The translations under genes were made by a program, and so were the position numbers. DNA of 6,254 nt, taken from assembly GCA_001795245.1 (NCBI GenBank), contig MGOD01000137.1, forward strand, positions 1 through 6,254, given 5' to 3'. Source of the stretch: Chloroflexi bacterium RBG_16_70_13. GTDB lineage: Bacteria; Chloroflexota; Limnocylindria; Limnocylindrales; CSP1-4. Positions 5,450 to 6,254 of this stretch are shown one piece after another (positions within the stretch are counted from its first letter, which is position 1; each line of letters starts with the position of its first letter). The notes under the pieces were generated by a model that saw nothing but the letters and a program-made list of their open reading frames with translations, searched no databases and was not told where the DNA came from.

Positions 5450-6254
5450 TCAGTGAGGATCGAGCGTGATGATGATGTCGACGACGCCACCTCCCGGCAC
5501 GAGCACGTCAAGGTGACCGAGATCGATCCCGTTCGGGCCGCCGATCGGGGCATCCTGGATCGCGATCGTCCAGGACCCGGCGGCACAGAGGATCTGGAAT
5601 CTCCCATCGGGACCGACACCGTGGGCGATCTCATCGACATCGCCGCCGCATCGACCCGGCCCCGGACCTCGTGTGACGACGAGGTAGGTGTTCTCGCCGG
5701 GCGCGGCGCCAGAGGCCGTGACCACGATCCCACGAACCGTCGCGATCGGGACCAGAGCGGCGCCGGTGCCATCCGAGCGAACCTCGAGCATCCCCAGCGG
5801 CGCGGCGTAGTGGGCTGCGACGGTGAACGGAGCGGCAGGATCGGTGCTCGACACGTCGAGCTCAACACGGTTCCCGATCTCGTTGATCCCGACCCCGAGC
5901 GGGGCGATCCCGGCGCCTCGCATCCAGTCCCAGTCCGCCGAGATTCGCTCCTGCAGCGCGTTCAGGCTCGCAAGGCTGAACCGGGCCGACCTGAATGCTA
6001 CCGAGGCAGCCGGATGTACCAATGCCCCGATCGCCAGAACGTGACGGTCGAGATGGTCCGTCCACATCGTCGTGAGCGCTCCCGCGCGATCTCGGTCGAG
6101 GTACCAGCCCGCGAACTCGTCGAGGTGAAGCTCGGCATAGGCCTGGATCGCGGCGCGAACGGCGTCGCCATCGCGTGGTCGCGCCTCCAGCTCGGCGATC
6201 TCGTCGGGGAGGAGCGGCACCCCGAACTCGACGCTCGAGGCGGCCGGATCGGAC
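5450..6254 (-). CDS. Probable secreted protein of unknown function with C-terminal beta-sandwich, 5' partial
   Basis: I do not recognise a named family. The frame stays open to the window edge, adding SDPAASSVEFG before the GTG at 6220. That GTG has no Shine-Dalgarno, so the true start, and perhaps an export signal or lipobox, lies beyond the window. Numbering from that GTG, the first part (about 1-100) is helical, with IQAYAELHLDEFAGWYLDRD, TMWTDHLDRHVLAI and LNALQERISADWDWM. A short alpha/beta element follows (GINEIGNRVELDVSS, 111-125). The stretch from about 161 to 256 looks like a carboxypeptidase-regulatory-like or Ig-like sandwich (TVRGIVVTASG, then GPDGRFQILCAAGSWTIAIQD, then a last strand VVDIIITLD). 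C191 and C212 could form a disulfide, which would fit export. The gene precedes the sigma operon on the same strand, 98 bp upstream of the preferred sigma start. It could share transcription, but a promoter-like sequence lies between them. No catalytic motif is evident. Confidence 0.7.
   Translation of the reverse strand, partial: SDPAASSVEFGVPLLPDEIAELEARPRDGDAVRAAIQAYAELHLDEFAGWYLDRDRAGALTTMWTDHLDRHVLAIGALVHPAASVAFRSARFSLASLNALQERISADWDWMRGAGIAPLGVGINEIGNRVELDVSSTDPAAPFTVAAHYAAPLGMLEVRSDGTGAALVPIATVRGIVVTASGAAPGENTYLVVTRGPGPGRCGGDVDEIAHGVGPDGRFQILCAAGSWTIAIQDAPIGGPNGIDLGHLDVLVPGGGVVDIIITLDPH

Noticed and set aside
1..6254. CRISPR array, tRNA, rRNA, insertion sequence or attachment site
   Set aside because: No regularly spaced repeats, cloverleaf-like segments, transposase motifs or flanking direct repeats were seen; nearly every base is explained by the seven genes.

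Overview
The window is a high-GC, tightly packed stretch of bacterial chromosome with seven protein genes, two of them cut by the window edges. I see no tRNA, rRNA, CRISPR array or mobile element. The GC-rich codon use, the short-form homogentisate dioxygenase and the ECF sigma factor coupled to a membrane-anchored beta-propeller fit an uncultured Chloroflexota-like (or deep actinobacterial-like) organism. That placement is an inference and no marker gene proves it.

Left block, + strand, about 1-2173: three translationally coupled genes (ATGA and GTGA overlaps). The first is the 3' part of an NrfD/ActC-type multispanning membrane protein. The second is a secreted or membrane-anchored protein with an Ig-like fold. 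The third is a membrane-anchored monoheme cytochrome c. Together they look like the tail of an operon for a quinone-linked respiratory complex, of the alternative complex III or polysulfide-reductase type. The iron-sulfur and molybdopterin-like subunits would lie upstream of the window.

Middle, - strand, 2193-3484: hmgA, a homogentisate 1,2-dioxygenase of the short (about 400 residue) bacterial type, converging on the cytochrome gene with only 19 bp between them. A perfect 30-bp palindrome lies just upstream of it. It overlaps a plausible sigma-70 -10 box and contains the Shine-Dalgarno sequence, so it is a good candidate operator.

Right block, - strand, 3481-6254: an ECF sigma factor gene overlaps by 4 bp (ATGA) a gene for a one-TM protein with a cytoplasmic N-terminal segment and a periplasmic or extracellular PD40/TolB-like propeller, probably its anti-sigma or sensor partner. 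An ECF-like promoter sequence in front of the sigma gene suggests autoregulation. Upstream of it, and cut by the right edge, is a gene for a probably secreted protein of unknown function with a C-terminal beta-sandwich. Intergenic spaces are all under 100 bp.
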